Source of the DNA: Pseudofabraea citricarpa
Taxonomy: Eukaryota > Ascomycota > Leotiomycetes > Helotiales > Dermateaceae
NCBI GenBank assembly: GCA_029641185.1
Contig: JAPWGK010000003.1
Coordinates: forward strand, 2,418,001 to 2,482,000
Direction of reading: 5' to 3'
Length of the DNA stretch: 64,000 nt
Part shown: in pieces, positions 34,882-48,603 of the stretch
Layout: every line of letters starts with the position of its first letter
How positions within the stretch are numbered: the first letter of the stretch is position 1
Notes under the pieces: model-generated
Database searches by the model: none
What the model saw: the letters and a program-made list of their open reading frames with translations, nothing else
Told to the model about the DNA's origin: nothing
Program-made: the position numbers and the translations under genes

Positions 34882-37800
34882 TTATACGACCTCAACAAAA
34901 CGCTGTGGTGCATTGTTTCGGTTCTGGATGGATTCAAAGAATTCACGTGCACCAGCCCAAACTTTCGGAAGTCTATAATACAATGTTGCAAGAATAACGA
35001 CCATTAATAACGGAATCTAGATATATAATTAGTGAAATAGCCTTGAGATGGAGTGGTAATTACTTACCCATACGAAGAAAAGATTCCTGTCATTGCGTGT
35101 CTTCTTGATTGCCTTGGCATGAGCTAAGCGCAGTTGATCTTGCTGCTCCTTGGTAAGGACATGTTTTGAGCCAATCGTCACCTTGTCTAATGTCGATTTT
35201 CTCCTTTGTGATGTAGTCGAGCTTTCAACTTGATCGAAGAGTTCCGCACACTTATTATCTGCTACAGTGTCTGCAGCAGCTTGTGTAGCGGAAGCACGTT
35301 TGGTGTCAACATCACCAAAGATCTCTTCGTATGCTGGCGGAGCTGTGTTTCCAGAGAAAAGGTCCCACCACTTATGATCCTGCTCTTTACCTGGCTCTGG
35401 AGCAGCAGCACCGGATCCCGTTGGTAAAGAACTCTTGTCTGGTTCTGAGGCAGCAGCGCCAGATCCTGTTGCTAAAGAACTTATACGACGAACCATTGGA
35501 ACAGGGAGGTAGTTTTGGTAGTCGTTGAAAGTAGGCATTTGAGGCAGGTTCGGCATTTGTGGTAGATTACGCAGATTAAGCTGCATGTGTTGCTGGAACT
35601 GAAGAATTTGTGCTGATAGCTGGTCTCTGAAAGCTGTCATCGCAGCAGCTGGAGATGCAGCAGCGGCTCCAGGTACCTCAAGAAGGCGTGCCGAGGGCTC
35701 AGGAGAAGCGGTTCTTGCCAACATCTTGTGAGCGCTAGATCGTCTTGATCGCATCCAGAAAGCACCATCGATAGCAGCATCGGCATCTTCCTCTTCATAC
35801 TCATTATCGTCATCGTCACTATCAGAAAGCATAGAGTGATTGTCAATCTGTGATCCACCAACCAAAGAATCAGGCTCCCACAAGGACCGTAAGGATGTGG
35901 CACTGCTTGTTCTGCTACGAAGGGAAGATCCGCTACGTGTTCTAGAGTGATGTTCAATACGACGAGCCGCACGGAAGACTTCTTCAGAAGTAGACATATC
36001 CGCCGGGGTAAAACCCTGGAGACTGCGTACAGTCGGGTCAGCACCACCTAGAATCAAGCGCCTGACGATTGACGGATGGTTATGAAGCGCTGCAAAATGC
36101 ATTGGCGTGAAACCACCTTTGTCGCGCGCCTCTGGATTAGCACCACGAGCAATGAGTGCAGCAACGAATCGGTGAAGGCCTAAAGAGCAAGCCAAGTGCA
36201 GCATGGTCTGCCCAGAGCCTCTCCTCAGATTCAAGCGCGGCGTATTGGGACTGTCATCAAGGTCGATTAAGTCCAGACACCTCAGGAGTGTTGCTTCCAC
36301 ATCGACGCCAAACGTTGCAGCATTGAAACCAGAGACTTGCTGGTTCTGACTACCATTTGGACTGGCTGAGCCCCATGATGAAGGTCCATCGCCAACAATT
36401 CTTCTGGCAAGGTCTCGAACATCCTCCATCTTGCCAGTCATCTTGTGGCCCAAAACAGACAGAGCTGTTCTGATAATTTGTTGCTCGTCGTCATCCACAT
36501 ACTTGAACAAGGCTTGTTGCTTGGGGAGAGGCGGTGCAGGGTAAGATTGAATTTGTTGATGCTGGTGCTTGAAAGTAACCGCAACAGTGCCGGCTGATAC
36601 TGCTGGTGGTAAGAGGCATACGAGCGAAGTCTCACCCCAAAATGTTGTAGTGGTTGCCTTGGCATCACCAAACATCACTTCCAGACCCTGACAGAATCCG
36701 CTACCCAAACATGTCACTTCGATGCCACCGGCCTTGGGTCCTTCTCCAGGGATGAGCTTGTGGATGGTTGGAGGTCGATGGGGGTTCAGGCTTAATGGCA
36801 TGCCGTATAGCCCCACGACAGCTTGAGCTGCCAGTTGTTGCTGCGTGTAAGGCTGCATACGACTAGGGCTGGGTGCACGACTTGGGTGAGCTGAGGCAGG
36901 AGCAGAATACATCTGCTGCAGAGCCAAGTTTTCCATTGACTGTGAGCGATGTGCGCTGGTGAAAAATTGATCGTTGCTGTTTGGAGTGGGAGGACCAGTG
37001 TTGTATTGCGGCGGCATATGAGACATTGCCCCCATTGACTGGCCAAATTGTTGCTCATTAGGCAGTGAGAAGTTTTGAAGGCTAGGTGTGAATGGTGATG
37101 CTGTAGCAGAAGTCATAGCACTTCCTGAAGTTCCACATGTCGAAGAGCCGGATGTAGGCAATGCCGTTTCGAGCTTAGTCATGGCGAGGCCGGTAGGTAC
37201 TTTGCCTGAACCACTTGCCTTCCTCTTCTTCGATGATGGGCCATTTGAAGCCGAAGGAGAGGCCTGACGAGAGAGGTTTCGTGGAGTCATAGAAGCTGAA
37301 GTCGCCTGAGAAGGATGGGAAGACACTGGCATCGAGCCGGGGTAAGGAGTCGGGTAGTTACGCTGAAGATTTTGCAAATCAGAGCTGGAATGGGACATGC
37401 GAAATGGAGCCATGCCACCGACAGGACCAGATGGCATGTCAAAAGTTCCATCGTTGGGAAAGCTGATTGGTGCAGTGATAGGTTGACCATCGGAGCCAGT
37501 CGAAGTTTGTGTCGTCAAGGTGGGCATGTTGTGTGTCTTATGGTCGTCTGTGATCATAATGGAAGAAGTGATTTCCTGGGCAATAACACGGTCTTGATAA
37601 TCCTTGATAGTAAAGATCACCTGAAAGCCGAGCTTCTCGTTCTGATGTCTGCAATAACAAGCGATACGCATTGGCGCATCAACTTGGAAAGCGCCTTCAG
37701 GAACCATGGGCTCTTGTCGATCTCCAGTTGCGTCCGAGGGAACTTGGGCGGTAGGGGCTTGCCAGTCCTTCGTTTCGTGAGTATTGAAAACGATGACTCG

Positions 37801-39343
37801 TTTATGCTCATCTTTATGCCAAGACTCTTCTTCTTCTACCTTCTTGACCTTCTTCCGCGCAGCTCGCTTCCGCTCACGAGTTATGCATCCCGAACAGATT
37901 CTAACTTCTCCACCATTCAAAGGTCTATTCTCATCATCTTCGTCGTCTTCTTTAGGAGAAGCAACTTCACGCTGAGACTCTGGTAAAGCAGCTCTTGCAA
38001 AAGCTCGCTGTCTATACTCTAGGTTTTGCATGGCACTTGTACATACCAACATAGTGTACAATTCTAGTGTGTCAGGCGACCTTTCAGGGGTCGGTTTAGC
38101 AAGAAGTTTGGGCTTTGAAATGGTATGAGTTGGAAGATGTAGTTTGGCAATTCCCATTGGAAGTGGGTATAATGTCATCTTAATCGGGATCTGAGTCTCA
38201 ACACGGGACTTTAAAGGCGTAGGGTGAATGGTTAATAATGGCTTGAATGGAGTTCCCATCATTGGATATCCTTGAGGTGGTAACTGGTTCATCATTGGCA
38301 ACCCATGGTGAGGGGTCATTAATCCGTTGGAAGTGAAATCGAACGCCCCCGGCCACGTTGGGTTTGGATGGCCATTGAGCATTGTTCCGTTAACAAACTC
38401 GATGCCATTGTTGGGTGAAGGAGAGTTGTTGAAAAATCCGGCCGGAGAAGATTCCTGGCTTGTAACCATAGCAGAGAGAGGTGATGCTTCCCTCGAACCA
38501 CTCGTTCTCAGCCCATTCATGGATTGTGTGATGGAATGTTGCTATATATAATTAGCATCAAATTCAGTTAAGGCTAGAATTTCCACGTTGACGACAATAG
38601 CTTTGTTCTTTTTAAGGTCGGGACTAGAACTGAAGAACACGACTTACTGAATTGGCTTGCTTGTGATTCTTGTATTTCGACTTGAGGAGTTGTGCTTTCC
38701 TTTTTGGTGTATCATATTTCATGGTGGGCATCTCGGGAGATTCCATATCCATGGTAATTGCAAACGGGCTGGGACTGCTGGCAGCGCTTTCGAAATCGAA
38801 GTCTTTCTCCATAGATTTGTCGCTGAATCCAAAGTTCTTCTCCATCGATGAAGGATCAATAGTCCCGTCGAAGGAAGTAAAGCTGTGCGCATTGTTGTGG
38901 TTTATCAGATCATCCACCTTCCAATCCCCCATGTCCGTGTCGTCACCCATCATGACGTCTGCAGCGGTCAGCGCAGACCGGGACGAATCCGAGCTGGACT
39001 TGCGCTTGTAGCCCGATGAGTCTGACGATGAGTCCTGGTACGAGCCGGCCGGCGATGCTATCGATGCCGCCGACAGCTGCGTGGGCTTGCTCTCGAGAAA
39101 AGAAGGCGCAACGACGGGGCTCTTGAGGTTCGAAGGAGCCGGCGAGCCAAACCCGTTGAAGTTGTGATGATCAGTCGCGTAGTCGTCGGCCAGGAAGATG
39201 CTCGGGCTGTTGATGGCTTCGGGTGGGATGCTGGAGTCGAAAAAGTCCAATTCGGGTTCAGAGTCTAGTCTCCCTGACATGTCGGAATCGAGGATGAACG
39301 GCGGCGAGCTCATGGAGTACGCAGATGTTTCCGTCGACTGCAT
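34882..39343 (-). CDS. mga2: Mga2/Spt23-type membrane-tethered transcription factor (IPT/TIG + ankyrin)
   Basis: Three exons: 38648-39343, 35068-38541, 34882-35016 (introns 106 and 51 bases), 1434 residues. Yeast Mga2/Spt23 are ER-anchored precursors, cut by the ubiquitin-proteasome route, that sense membrane lipid state and drive OLE1 desaturase and hypoxia genes. Here residues 1-230 are acidic and Ser-rich. The family N-terminal block is around 340-470 ('ETQIPIKMTLYPLP', then a CSGCITRERKRAARKK zinc/basic motif). The IPT/TIG domain is at about 820-900 ('KLIPGEGPKAGGIEVTCLG'). Ankyrin repeats occupy about 1005-1080 ('GQTMLHLACSLGLHRFV', 'GGFTPMHFAALHNHPSIVRR'). The last exon completes a C-terminal membrane helix (about 1386-1406), as expected. 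The first splice joins phase 0. Long 5' spacer upstream. Confidence 0.95.
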
Positions 39344-42300
39344 GACCTCGTTTGCGTGTACTGAGGTCCACGGGATACAGGGTGCGTGGCCTAAACCGAG
39401 AGCTCCTTAACCTTGAGGGGTCGAGGTCTCTAGGCACGATGCTAACCTTGCCGATGCGGTGCTGATGCAAGAGAGCGTCCAACTGTGTATGTCCCGACAG
39501 CAAGCAGTTGTGTATTTCGAAATCGCGTGCGAAGCTCAGCCTCTACCCAACCATGGCCTGTATGTCCAAGTTGTGGGGTGGGGAGCCTCGATTGTGAGTA
39601 ATAGTGTTTGGCGGAAATCGTGAGCAGCGGTGGGAAGTGCAGCGCGCAGTTTCAATAGGAGCGGCGGGTGATGTGTGATTGATTGATTGATTGAGTGTGT
39701 GCAGTGTTGTGTTGTCGCCGGCAGTGCCTTTCTATTAGTTGGGTGATGTTGACCAGGCAGGCGGCGAGAGAGGGAGGTAGGTGTGAGTGAGTGTTGCTTG
39801 GTCTGGTCTTGGGATCTGGCTGGTCTGCTTGCTTGCTTGCTCTCTCTTTCTTAGTAGTCTCTCTCTCTCGCTCGCTCTCACAGTTGTGGCCCTGCCGATT
39901 GTGGAGAGGAGGCGTAGATTCAGAAGAAGACGCTAAAAAGTGCGCCAAGGCACGACGACCTTGAGTTGATCTAGCGAGAATGCGGGACAGCAGCAAAAGA
40001 CAGGGTCCCCGTAGCAAGTCACTTCAGCCCGTTCAGCCAGTCGAACGACGGCGACGACAGAGAGCCAGAAACTTAAGAATGGTAATCTCGCACGCCAAAC
40101 ACTGTACAGCGCTGTCACAGAGCCCGGCTGGCCTGCTCGGGGCACCGGCCTGCCCTTTGCCGCCGCGGAGACACTGAAGCGATGGAGCCACGGAGCAAAA
40201 GCTGCTGCTGCTGCTCTGGATTGACTTTCGCACTTACACTTTGAATTTCGAACAGGTGAACCCTGGATTCTTCACTGAGCTGCCACTCTCCTGCTCTCCT
40301 CCGTGGGGGGGACCTGCTCACACGTTTCTCTTCTTTCTGTCACATCTCGCATCCTGTTCTTCAGCTCCAGCAAGCAAGGGAAGACAATGCTGAACTGGAG
40401 GTGAAGAAAGTATAATCGCCATACCTACTTGGAGAACTCGGACTACAGCGACGTAGCGAATGTCTACAGCGTCTAGCGAGAGCCGCTCGCTGGCAGACCT
40501 TCTCCGTCTTGTCGCTCTCGACAACGAGAATAAGCCCAAGGCCCTTCTAGTAACGGCGTCATGCATGATGGCAAGCAGCCAACAAAAGAATGGCACTTCC
40601 AACAAATCTACTACAATTACCGATCCACCCAGCATCCACTCACTAACTGACTGCATGCTGCTACTGTAACTACTAACTGCTAACCTGCTAACCTGGTCGA
40701 TGCAACCGCTCTCTACTGTATCTGCAATCTGCAATCTGCAATCTGCATCTCAACATCACAATGGGTTCAATCATATTTGGCGTGGCGAGCAAGCGAGTAG
40801 TGAGTGAGTGAGAGAGGAGAGGGATCGAGTGAGTGATATGCAGCAGGGAAGCGATGGTTCGAGTACCTAGTCTCGAGTATGCAGGGCAGGGCAGGGCAGG
40901 CCAGGAGAGCAGGCTGACGACGAAGAGGGTGGGTTGCAATAATGCAATAATCAATCAGTCAATCAGTCAATCAATCAGGGCCGCAGCAAGAAGAACAAAA
41001 CTAGCTAGCTGCTCGCAGTGCGTGCAGAGGGCTCTCTATCAAGTATATCGCCAACTCTCTACGGACTCGGCCAAGTGCAGGTATATGAACAGAGTGTCTT
41101 GCTTGATCTCGAGGAGGAGCTGCAACAGTCGTTAGTTAGTTAGAGTGCTGGCCTAGTTCTCGTCGAGGACTACTGCTACTCTGGGATCTGGAGGATCTCT
41201 CCTAGACTTGCCGATCCCTCGTTCCCCCGTCTTATCGCATGGGTTTCCTCCTAGTTCTCCCTTAGGTTCCCTCCTCTCCAGTAAGTAGACTTCCCAGACT
41301 TCCCAGACTTCGCAGACCTCCTCCTCCTAAGGCTGCCGGCGACCTCCATCCACCTCATAACCGACGAGAATGATTCGTCCGACCAACCAAGCATGAGGCC
41401 CACGCAGAATCGTTCGCCATTTTCTTTAGACTTTAGGCCCAACGTCAAGCGATCCCCTCTCTGGACGACAGCCACAGTCTACAGGGCGTTGGAGAGTTGC
41501 CGCTTGCCGTTCCCTTACAGTGCAGTGCAGTACAGTACTGTACAGGACTTCTCGCCCTCTCACATACATGCCTTTTCTCCAGGATGCTCGCCGGGTCTTC
41601 CCCAGACGTCAGTCTGCGATAACGTAACCCACGTCCCACAAGCACACACAAGCACACACACACACGCACATACACATATACCCCCCCATCAACCATCAAC
41701 CATCAAACCATCCATCATCCAACATATTTAGTAGACCGAGAAAAAGGCGAGGAAAAGAACGACGGTGATCACCGGCGACCAAGACCAAGACCAAGGCCAG
41801 ACCAGATAGCAGCGATAATGCAATGCAGCACAAGCAGACGTGCATGCGAGACGGCAACCTGTGGCTGGTCGACGAGGGAAAGTCGGACCGCCATCACATC
41901 AGGCCCGGGCCCATTCATACCCGCCACGTGACGCGGGAGTCTTTTCCCTCTCTAGTGCAGTCGTACATGAAGATGTGCCATGATTCCTGCTAATCCTGCC
42001 CATTCTGCCCATTCTGCCTCAAGATGTGGATGAAGCCTGAAAAGGGACCCAGAGAAGAGGTGCGTGTGGATGGTGTCGTGACTTCTTGGCATCCCAGATA
42101 AGGGACCTCATTCCAAATCCCCCAATCCGCCCTCCCACGCAAGTATATCATCGGGGGCCGCCCATCCTCCATCCCACCTCCCGCATGAGGACGCTCAGGC
42201 TCGTCGTCATGGGCCACCCCCCCCGCTTGCAGCCATTTGCCGGTCATCTGTCGTCCAGCTCGTCGTATGCCGAGGCTGCTCGTCGTCGCTCGTCGCTCGA

Positions 42301-42846
42301 GTATATTATCTGCTCGACTTCCCACCTCCCAGAAGAAGAAGGGTGCAAAGCGTGTCAAGGACGGGGGGTGACATGAACGCTGCGAACGCATGCCGGACTT
42401 CTTTCTCATCATGGACATTGCATCACTCTGAATGACAAATTGCTCATGGCATGCCATGCCATGCTTCGCCATCCAAGCCTCCTCTGCGATCGCCTCTTCA
42501 CTTATCGAATCGGGATCAGCACAAGGGATGCCGTGGTGAGTGGATTAAGCTTGGAGGGAGGTTCATTAGGATTGTACTCAAATCGAAAAGCAAAAGTTTG
42601 CTCGCATTTCGTATACTACCACAGTAGACAATATTAAAGAGTTGATTTACAGACCCCTTGTGGCGCCTCTCATTCCTATCCATTTTCCACCCGCCGATAC
42701 AAAGGAGAAGTTCACTAACACGTGGGTCCAAGGTTTGCACTGGCATTGCAAGTCTTTTAAAAGACCATCCCCAAAGATATTCTTCCCTGTTACACATCAT
42801 TTCTTACAAGCCGCCATTTAGTCTTTCCTGGACCACCGCCTCCAAC
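39344..42846. other. mga2 upstream region, repeat-rich spacer
   Basis: 3.5 kb between the mga2 start and the 3' end of pmt2. No frame is convincing. It holds a GATT repeat (39676-39694), TCTC/CTCG runs (39838-39880), AATCAGTC repeats (40951-40978), a GGGCA repeat (40883-40898), a TACAGTACTGTAC palindromic stretch (41530-41544) and a CA-rich repeat (41636-41680). The proximal part (about 39345-40000) is likely mga2 promoter and leader. Confidence 0.45.
41636..41680. repeat. CA-rich microsatellite
   Basis: Imperfect CA repeat with AAGCACACA units at its left end, running into CATACACATATA. Seen directly. Confidence 0.85.
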
Positions 42847-45316
42847 CTAATCCGTTACTCTCCAGTTGTCGAACCATTTCAAGTACCCGAACTGCTTGTT
42901 GTTGCCCACCATGCCCCATGAGATGGGCATGAATAGCACGTACAATCCGATCGTGGTGGCGTATAACAAGGCATAAATGCCAAATTGCACACTTCGGTGC
43001 AAGCCTCTTGACACCCAATCAACAACGAATCCGAAAGATAGAATAGCAAAGTATAGAGCCGGGTAGTAGTGATGAACATAGGTTACACGGGCCATTGCAA
43101 CAAAGGGAATGTAGTGAAGGAACCATCCGATCACGGGGTATATGCCTGCGTAGTGAATCTGGTCGATATCATCCTGTTTAAGCTCGTCATAACCGCGTTG
43201 CCAGCGAACAAGATACCAAGCGACCAGGAGTCCAACAAGTCCAAGGGAAGCGGTTGAGCCCCAGTACACAAGTGGATTACCCAAAAGGAAGTACTTGATG
43301 GTGTTATCGTCCCAGCCACACATCCGAAGCCCGGTGTGCAAAATCGGCCACTGCCAAAATTGAGAAGCTAGGTCATCCTGCTTGTCGGGGTCAGGAACAA
43401 GGGCGTTGTTTGATGTCATCATGGCAACATTCAGATGAATGAAATCTTGCAAGAAAGGAGATTTGTACGCTCCAGCGTCAGCCGCAGGTACTACGAACGG
43501 TTAGTATATTCTTTTCGGGGTAATAAATATTTAGACTTACATTTCTCGTTCCAATGAGCCTCGACGTTCCAGTGAGTATAAACATCCTTAGGATTGTTCT
43601 CCTTGATACAAGTAACTTCAATCTGTTTGAAACCCCACTGAGGCAGATTCACATTGCCAGCACGAAGATAGCACCCAAGTGATGTGTGCTTGAGTCTGAA
43701 AGCTGTGGTAAGAGTTCGGATCTTGGAACGGTCGTTTGAAGCAACATCCTTCACTACCTCCATAGTCCAGTGGTCTTTGTCATCACCGACAGTGGTATTT
43801 CCGTAACATGAGACTTCTTTATCAGCCTTGGTTACTGGTGCAGCAACTTCATGGGAATGGAGATTCCGCCCAGTCTGGGAGTGGATGAGGCGCAAAACGT
43901 CGCCATCAGCAACATACGAGATTGGTGCTTCGGGGTTGAACTCTGGCATGCTACGGTTTGGGTAGAACCACCACTCGTTGTTGGCATCTTTGTGGTGGTA
44001 ACAAGTGATCTGCTGCTGTGTGGAACCTTCAGGGTAAGTCTGTACGTGAGAATGGAGGAGACCACCTCCGTAGCCCATGTTTTTGATGGTTGCGCGAGAG
44101 CCATAAGCGATCTCCAAAGGGCTGTCCTTTCCAACTTCTGTACCTCTCAAGTTCGCCTGGAACAATGAACTCATCTGTGCGTCACCGGGTCCGCTGTTCT
44201 CCAAAATAATGAAATGTAAAGCAAAGGAGAGCATGTAGATGAGAACAGGAACAATGATAAGGCCGATGATTCTGGCTCCCAAATGCGCAGCCAAATCAAC
44301 CTATAAAGTACGTTAGTCACTGAGGCTACTTAAAAACGAAGGGTACACGTACCTTGGGCATCTTCACGTCGCCGAATTTGTTCCACAGATCCTCAATCGT
44401 ATATAGTCCAACCAGAGCTGTAACAAAGAACCCAACCCATTTGACACTAATGACACAACCAATGCTCAGGCCAGTGAGGAGCAGCCATGTGAACCATTCT
44501 GCGCTGAAGCTCTCCTTCTGAAGTCTGTGGAATCTAGCCCAGCATAATACGGTTGTGAATGTGAAACACAAGAGCATGGAATCCAGCAAGATGAATCGAC
44601 TGATTGTGGTGTATGAGTTTTCGCAAAGAACCATGAGGGTAACGAAGTAGACAGCAGGGCGCTTGAAATTCAGCTCACGAGCTGTGAAGTAGGCCAGAGG
44701 AATGCAGACAGCGCCGAAGAAGGCATTGAAGGCACGCATGAAAGTGTAGTTGAGCTCTTCCGGATATTTCTCTCCAGATTTGAACTCGAATGATCCATTA
44801 TACCCAGCCAGATATCCCGAGAGCCCAACCAGCATCTTTCCCAGGGGAGGATGCACATCGAAATAAAATTCCCGTTTAAGGTAGTGAGAACCAAACTTTC
44901 CAAAACTGGTTGTGATATTTAGTACGCGTACGGCAGGAGCGTAGGCAGGCTTCAATGCTTACTGTGCTTCATCCCAAGTGACGATTGGGGACAGACCAAT
45001 CTTGTAAAGTCGAGTGAAGAAAGCTAGGATGGTGAAAACAAGAGGAGCGATAAGAAATTCCCACTCGTCGAGGAATTCCAAAAGGGATTGTTCTTTCTAG
45101 ATCACACATCATGTTAGACAGGGCATTTTGGACCTCGAGTTGTACTGGGAGACGTGTCCGGCGGTAGGTTACCTTCTTGATCTGAGTCTTCTTCTCGTCA
45201 ACCTCTATCCTGTTCACCAGCCCACCATTTGCAGTATTGGATGGCACATTTCGTCGACGAACGGCCTGGGCGTCCGTTTCAACCCCGGACGCAACGGGAG
45301 GGTCTCCTGAAGCCAT
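42847..45316 (-). CDS. pmt2: dolichyl-phosphate-mannose protein mannosyltransferase, PMT2 type
   Basis: Five exons: 45173-45316, 44963-45096, 44353-44905, 43541-44300, 42847-43490, total 744 residues, the usual length. Introns are 50-76 bases. PMTs sit in the ER membrane and transfer mannose from dolichol-P-mannose to Ser/Thr of secretory and cell-wall proteins; PMT2 members pair with PMT1 members. Asp90-Glu91 in 'WDEAH' (His across a splice) is the catalytic acidic pair of the first lumenal loop, followed by 'FGKFGSHYLKREFYFDVHPP' and 'LGKMLVGLSGYLAG', which point to the PMT2 branch. The MIR domain lies at about 340-530 ('GGGLLHSHVQTYP', 'GDVLRLIHSQTGRNLHSHE'). Multiple membrane helices flank it; the C-terminal 'YVHHYYPALYFAILSFGFV' block is typical. 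Probably essential. Confidence 0.96.
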
Positions 45317-46199
45317 TTCGACAGTCGGCGTAGCAGATGTAGCAGAGATGAGGCTCGATCCGCAGATGGCGCACGTTTAGTCTGTGGTTGTCGAGCTTCG
45401 ACGAGGCCTCGGGGGCGAGGTAAGAGAGCAGGAAGTAAAGGTGGCCTTGTCAATATTAAAAGGGACTAAATGCCAAAGTTAAACATATCCGCAGATGGGA
45501 TGCAGATCTGAAAGGTAGAGCAGGATGCGTCCTGAGGAGAACTGCTTGGATGAAGACGCAGAAAATCTTTATGGACCGATTATGACAGGAGCCCCCTTTG
45601 GTGTACGGGTGTCGTAACACGTATGGTAGACCTTGCTTCCCAGCTCAGCTTGCAATTCGAGCTAGGGGGCCGAAAATAGGCCCAGGGGCCGGGATGCCAC
45701 CCCCACAATTTGAGATCGCCCTTCTAAGGCTGATCTCTGATCTTTGATCTTTGGCAGGTTCATCATCACAGAGATTCACTTTAGGTCTTTAGAGTTCACT
45801 GCTTCTGTGCCCGAGCCGGGGCATGGCATCTTGAGGGCATTGTCAACCTGTGCTACCCGTGGGCAGCATCCGAGAGCTCAACGCGTAAAGAACCGAAAGG
45901 GAAAACTGTCATACAGTAGTGGCTCGCGTCAAGATCCACTTTAACCTTTCTAAGGGGTGGCTCAAGCGAGATGCAAGAAATGTAACCAATGGTGCTGATA
46001 TGGAGCTTATATGGAGCTTTTGGTAAAGATGCATTTTGTAACCAATACGGGCTGGACTCGTGGACTATGTACATCTACTCAAACACCCAATCTATCTATG
46101 CACAACATAGCATTACACGATCACGCCCCGCAATCATTGGTAAAAACAGAAAACTCGCTTTCTAATCTTGCTCTAAGGAATATCACGAGCTCCACTCGC
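45317..46199. other. pmt2 promoter / sugar transporter 3' region
   Basis: About 0.9 kb. The right part is the 3' UTR of the sugar transporter and the left part the pmt2 promoter. No element beyond that is recognised. Confidence 0.4.
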
Positions 46200-48603
46200 T
46201 CAATCCTCTTCTTGGTCATCCAATGGTTTATACTTCCCACTCTTAACACTGCCCTCGTCACCTTTGTTTCTCGTGACCATACGGGAAATCCACCCGCCGA
46301 CTCCTTCTCCGTCCTCCTCGTCCGCCGAGAACTGAGGTTTGCCATTCTTGATGGATACATTGGGAGGATCAATGTCAAGACCAGGAATGGCACTGGAAGG
46401 ACCAATACCATTACCAAAGGCCGGTGTGCCATAAGATGGAGTTCCCATAACACCTCTTCTGAGATCCATCGAAGGTACCGGTGAGCCTACGCCCATCAAA
46501 GAGCCTGTTTCAGCTCTGGTAGCTGGAGTAGGCATTGCCGTCGTAGCATCTCCAAAAAGCAGATCCATATCTTCTAGTCTGACACCACAGGTTTCTGGGT
46601 AGATGAAATAAACTGAGATATTGTTAGTAGGTTCATGATAAGGCTAGTTTTCCAATCTACTTACCAACAACGAAACTGGTTACGCAAAAGAATGCGTGCA
46701 TGAGGTATAGACGCCATGCGATCAAATCCTGTAGAACTGGGGTCATCTCGCCCACAAGCCAGTTGAAGGCCCAATTGGTTGCTGTGGATAAACTGGCACC
46801 TTTGGAGCGGATACTGAGAGGGAGAATCTCCGGGGGGTAAAGCCAGGGAATAGGTCCCCAACTGTATCCAAAAGCCGCGTTATATATCATAACAAACACA
46901 ACGACCAATGTAGGCGTAGAAGGAATATCCAGATACAAAAAGTACGAGATAGCAGAGAGTGCCAAGGCCATCAAGATGGCACCGCTCAGGAGGATTATAC
47001 GTCGTCCCCATCTATCGACAAGATACCACGGTGGCACTGATGACATGAGATATGTGATAGCGTTGATACCAGTCATCAAGATGGCTTTCCGACCAACCCA
47101 ACCGGCAGATTCGAATACGAGTGGAGCATAGTAAGAAATAACGTTGATGCCGTTCAATTGGGCAAAGGCCTGCGCAGACATGGCGATGAAAACTCGTGTT
47201 CGATACTTTCGGAACATCTCCCTGTAGGTCCTTTCACCCTCTTGGCGACCGAGAAGAACGTCCATTTTGATTTCTCGATACTCTTCTCGCGCCTTTGAAT
47301 TGTGGATATCACCGCCTCCATAAAGGTTTGCAATTACCACTATGCCCTCTTCATCGTGATCATTGTCCAGTAACCATCTCAACTAAAGTCAGTTTACGTA
47401 GGGTATGCTGCTAATGCTTGACTTACCTGGGTGATTCGACAATAATCAGACTTCCCAGTCCCAACAGACCCCCCATCACACACTGCATCAGTAGAGGTAT
47501 CCGCCACGAATAATCACTTTCAATGTAACTACAGAAGTAATCGACCCACACTGATGTTGCATAACCAGTAATGTTTCCTGTGAATTCAATACAAGCTAGC
47601 TTGCCTCTGTTATGGGGTGGTGAGATCTCGGACTGGTAAACAGGTACGATAGTTGAGAGCATGCCAACTCCCACACCTGCAATGATACGGCCGAGAAGCA
47701 TCATTGACATTCCATTTGCAAAAGATTGCAATGCACCTCCAACAAAGAAGATGCAAGACCCGTAGAGGATTGTCTTTCGCCGGCCGATTATATCCCCCAC
47801 ACGTCCAACAACCAAGGATGAACAGAACGCACCGACTTCGAGGATCGCAACCATAGTGCCGACCTGGGGCCGGGTCGGTTGATTGAAGTAATCTTTGAAG
47901 TAGGGACCGCTGGTACACTGTTAATGGCCTATCTACGGTTACGGTTGAGCGGAGGAGGGGCACGTACGTAATGATACCGGACATAACACCTTGATCATAG
48001 CCAAATAGGAAAACACCCAGCGATACAAAAATGCTTGTGAAGTATCTGAACCACGATTAGTCTTTGGTGCAATGGGCTTTCCGGGTTTTCCTACACTAAG
48101 GGTTTGCCTGTTAGGCCATGCATCTGCCTTTCTCCTCCCGACATGATTGTAGCGATAAGGCGTTCGGCCTTGGATACAGGCTTTGGTCTTGGGCTGGGTA
48201 TCTCTATATCCTCTTTAACGATTCCAGATTGATATTCCTTGCGCTCGTCGAGGTCGTCTTGATATCGGACCTTCTTGTGTCGAGTGCTCCGCCGGGTACC
48301 ACTACTTCCAAAAACCTCCTCGTGCAAGCGTGTCTGCAGAGGATCTTCGGCGTCGAACTGTTCGGCAAGATCACCGGTATCACTCCACGAGAACTCTGAG
48401 CTGGGCGAGGACGACCGGGAGAGAGAAGAGCGTCGGCCCTGCTTCTCTTCAGGCTGGTGACTGCCAAGGCGAGACGACGAGCTGTGAGCGTTCGAATGGG
48501 CTCCCTGGGACGATAAGGTGCGCAGTGGGATGTTAGCAGGGCGACGGGAGGGTTTTGGAGAAGGAATCGTGAAGGTTGTCGAGCTGTATTGCAGCAGCCC
48601 TCT
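46200..48603 (-). CDS. MFS sugar transporter with extended N-terminus (5' end unresolved)
   Basis: Exons from the 3' end: 46200-46612, 46665-47377, 47427-47909, 47968-48045, and a first recognised exon 48095 to about 48603; 732 codons in phase. Sugar-porter signatures are present: 'GRVGDIIGRRKTILYG', 'IVPVYQSEISPPHNRG', 'ESPRWLLDND' (across a splice), 'LNGINVISYYAPLVFESAGW', 'PETCGVRLEDM' (across a splice). The N-terminal 150 residues are cytosolic and Ser-rich ('SSLSRSSSPSSEFSWSDTGD', 'AEDPLQTRLHEEVFG'), ending in 'MHGLTGKPLVYF' before helix 1. This extension occurs in one conserved fungal transporter group. No ATG exists in this frame upstream of the extension before a TAA at 48613-48615, so a further 5' exon must be spliced in (an AG acceptor is at 48604-48605). 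Substrate uncertain, probably a hexose or polyol. Confidence 0.88.

Noticed and set aside
40318..40734. 138-codon open frame on - strand upstream of mga2
   Set aside because: Composition is biased by local CT/AG repeats, with no motif and no splice partners.
40845..40880. GGTTCGAGTAC resembling a tRNA B box
   Set aside because: No matching A box or foldable cloverleaf was found around it.
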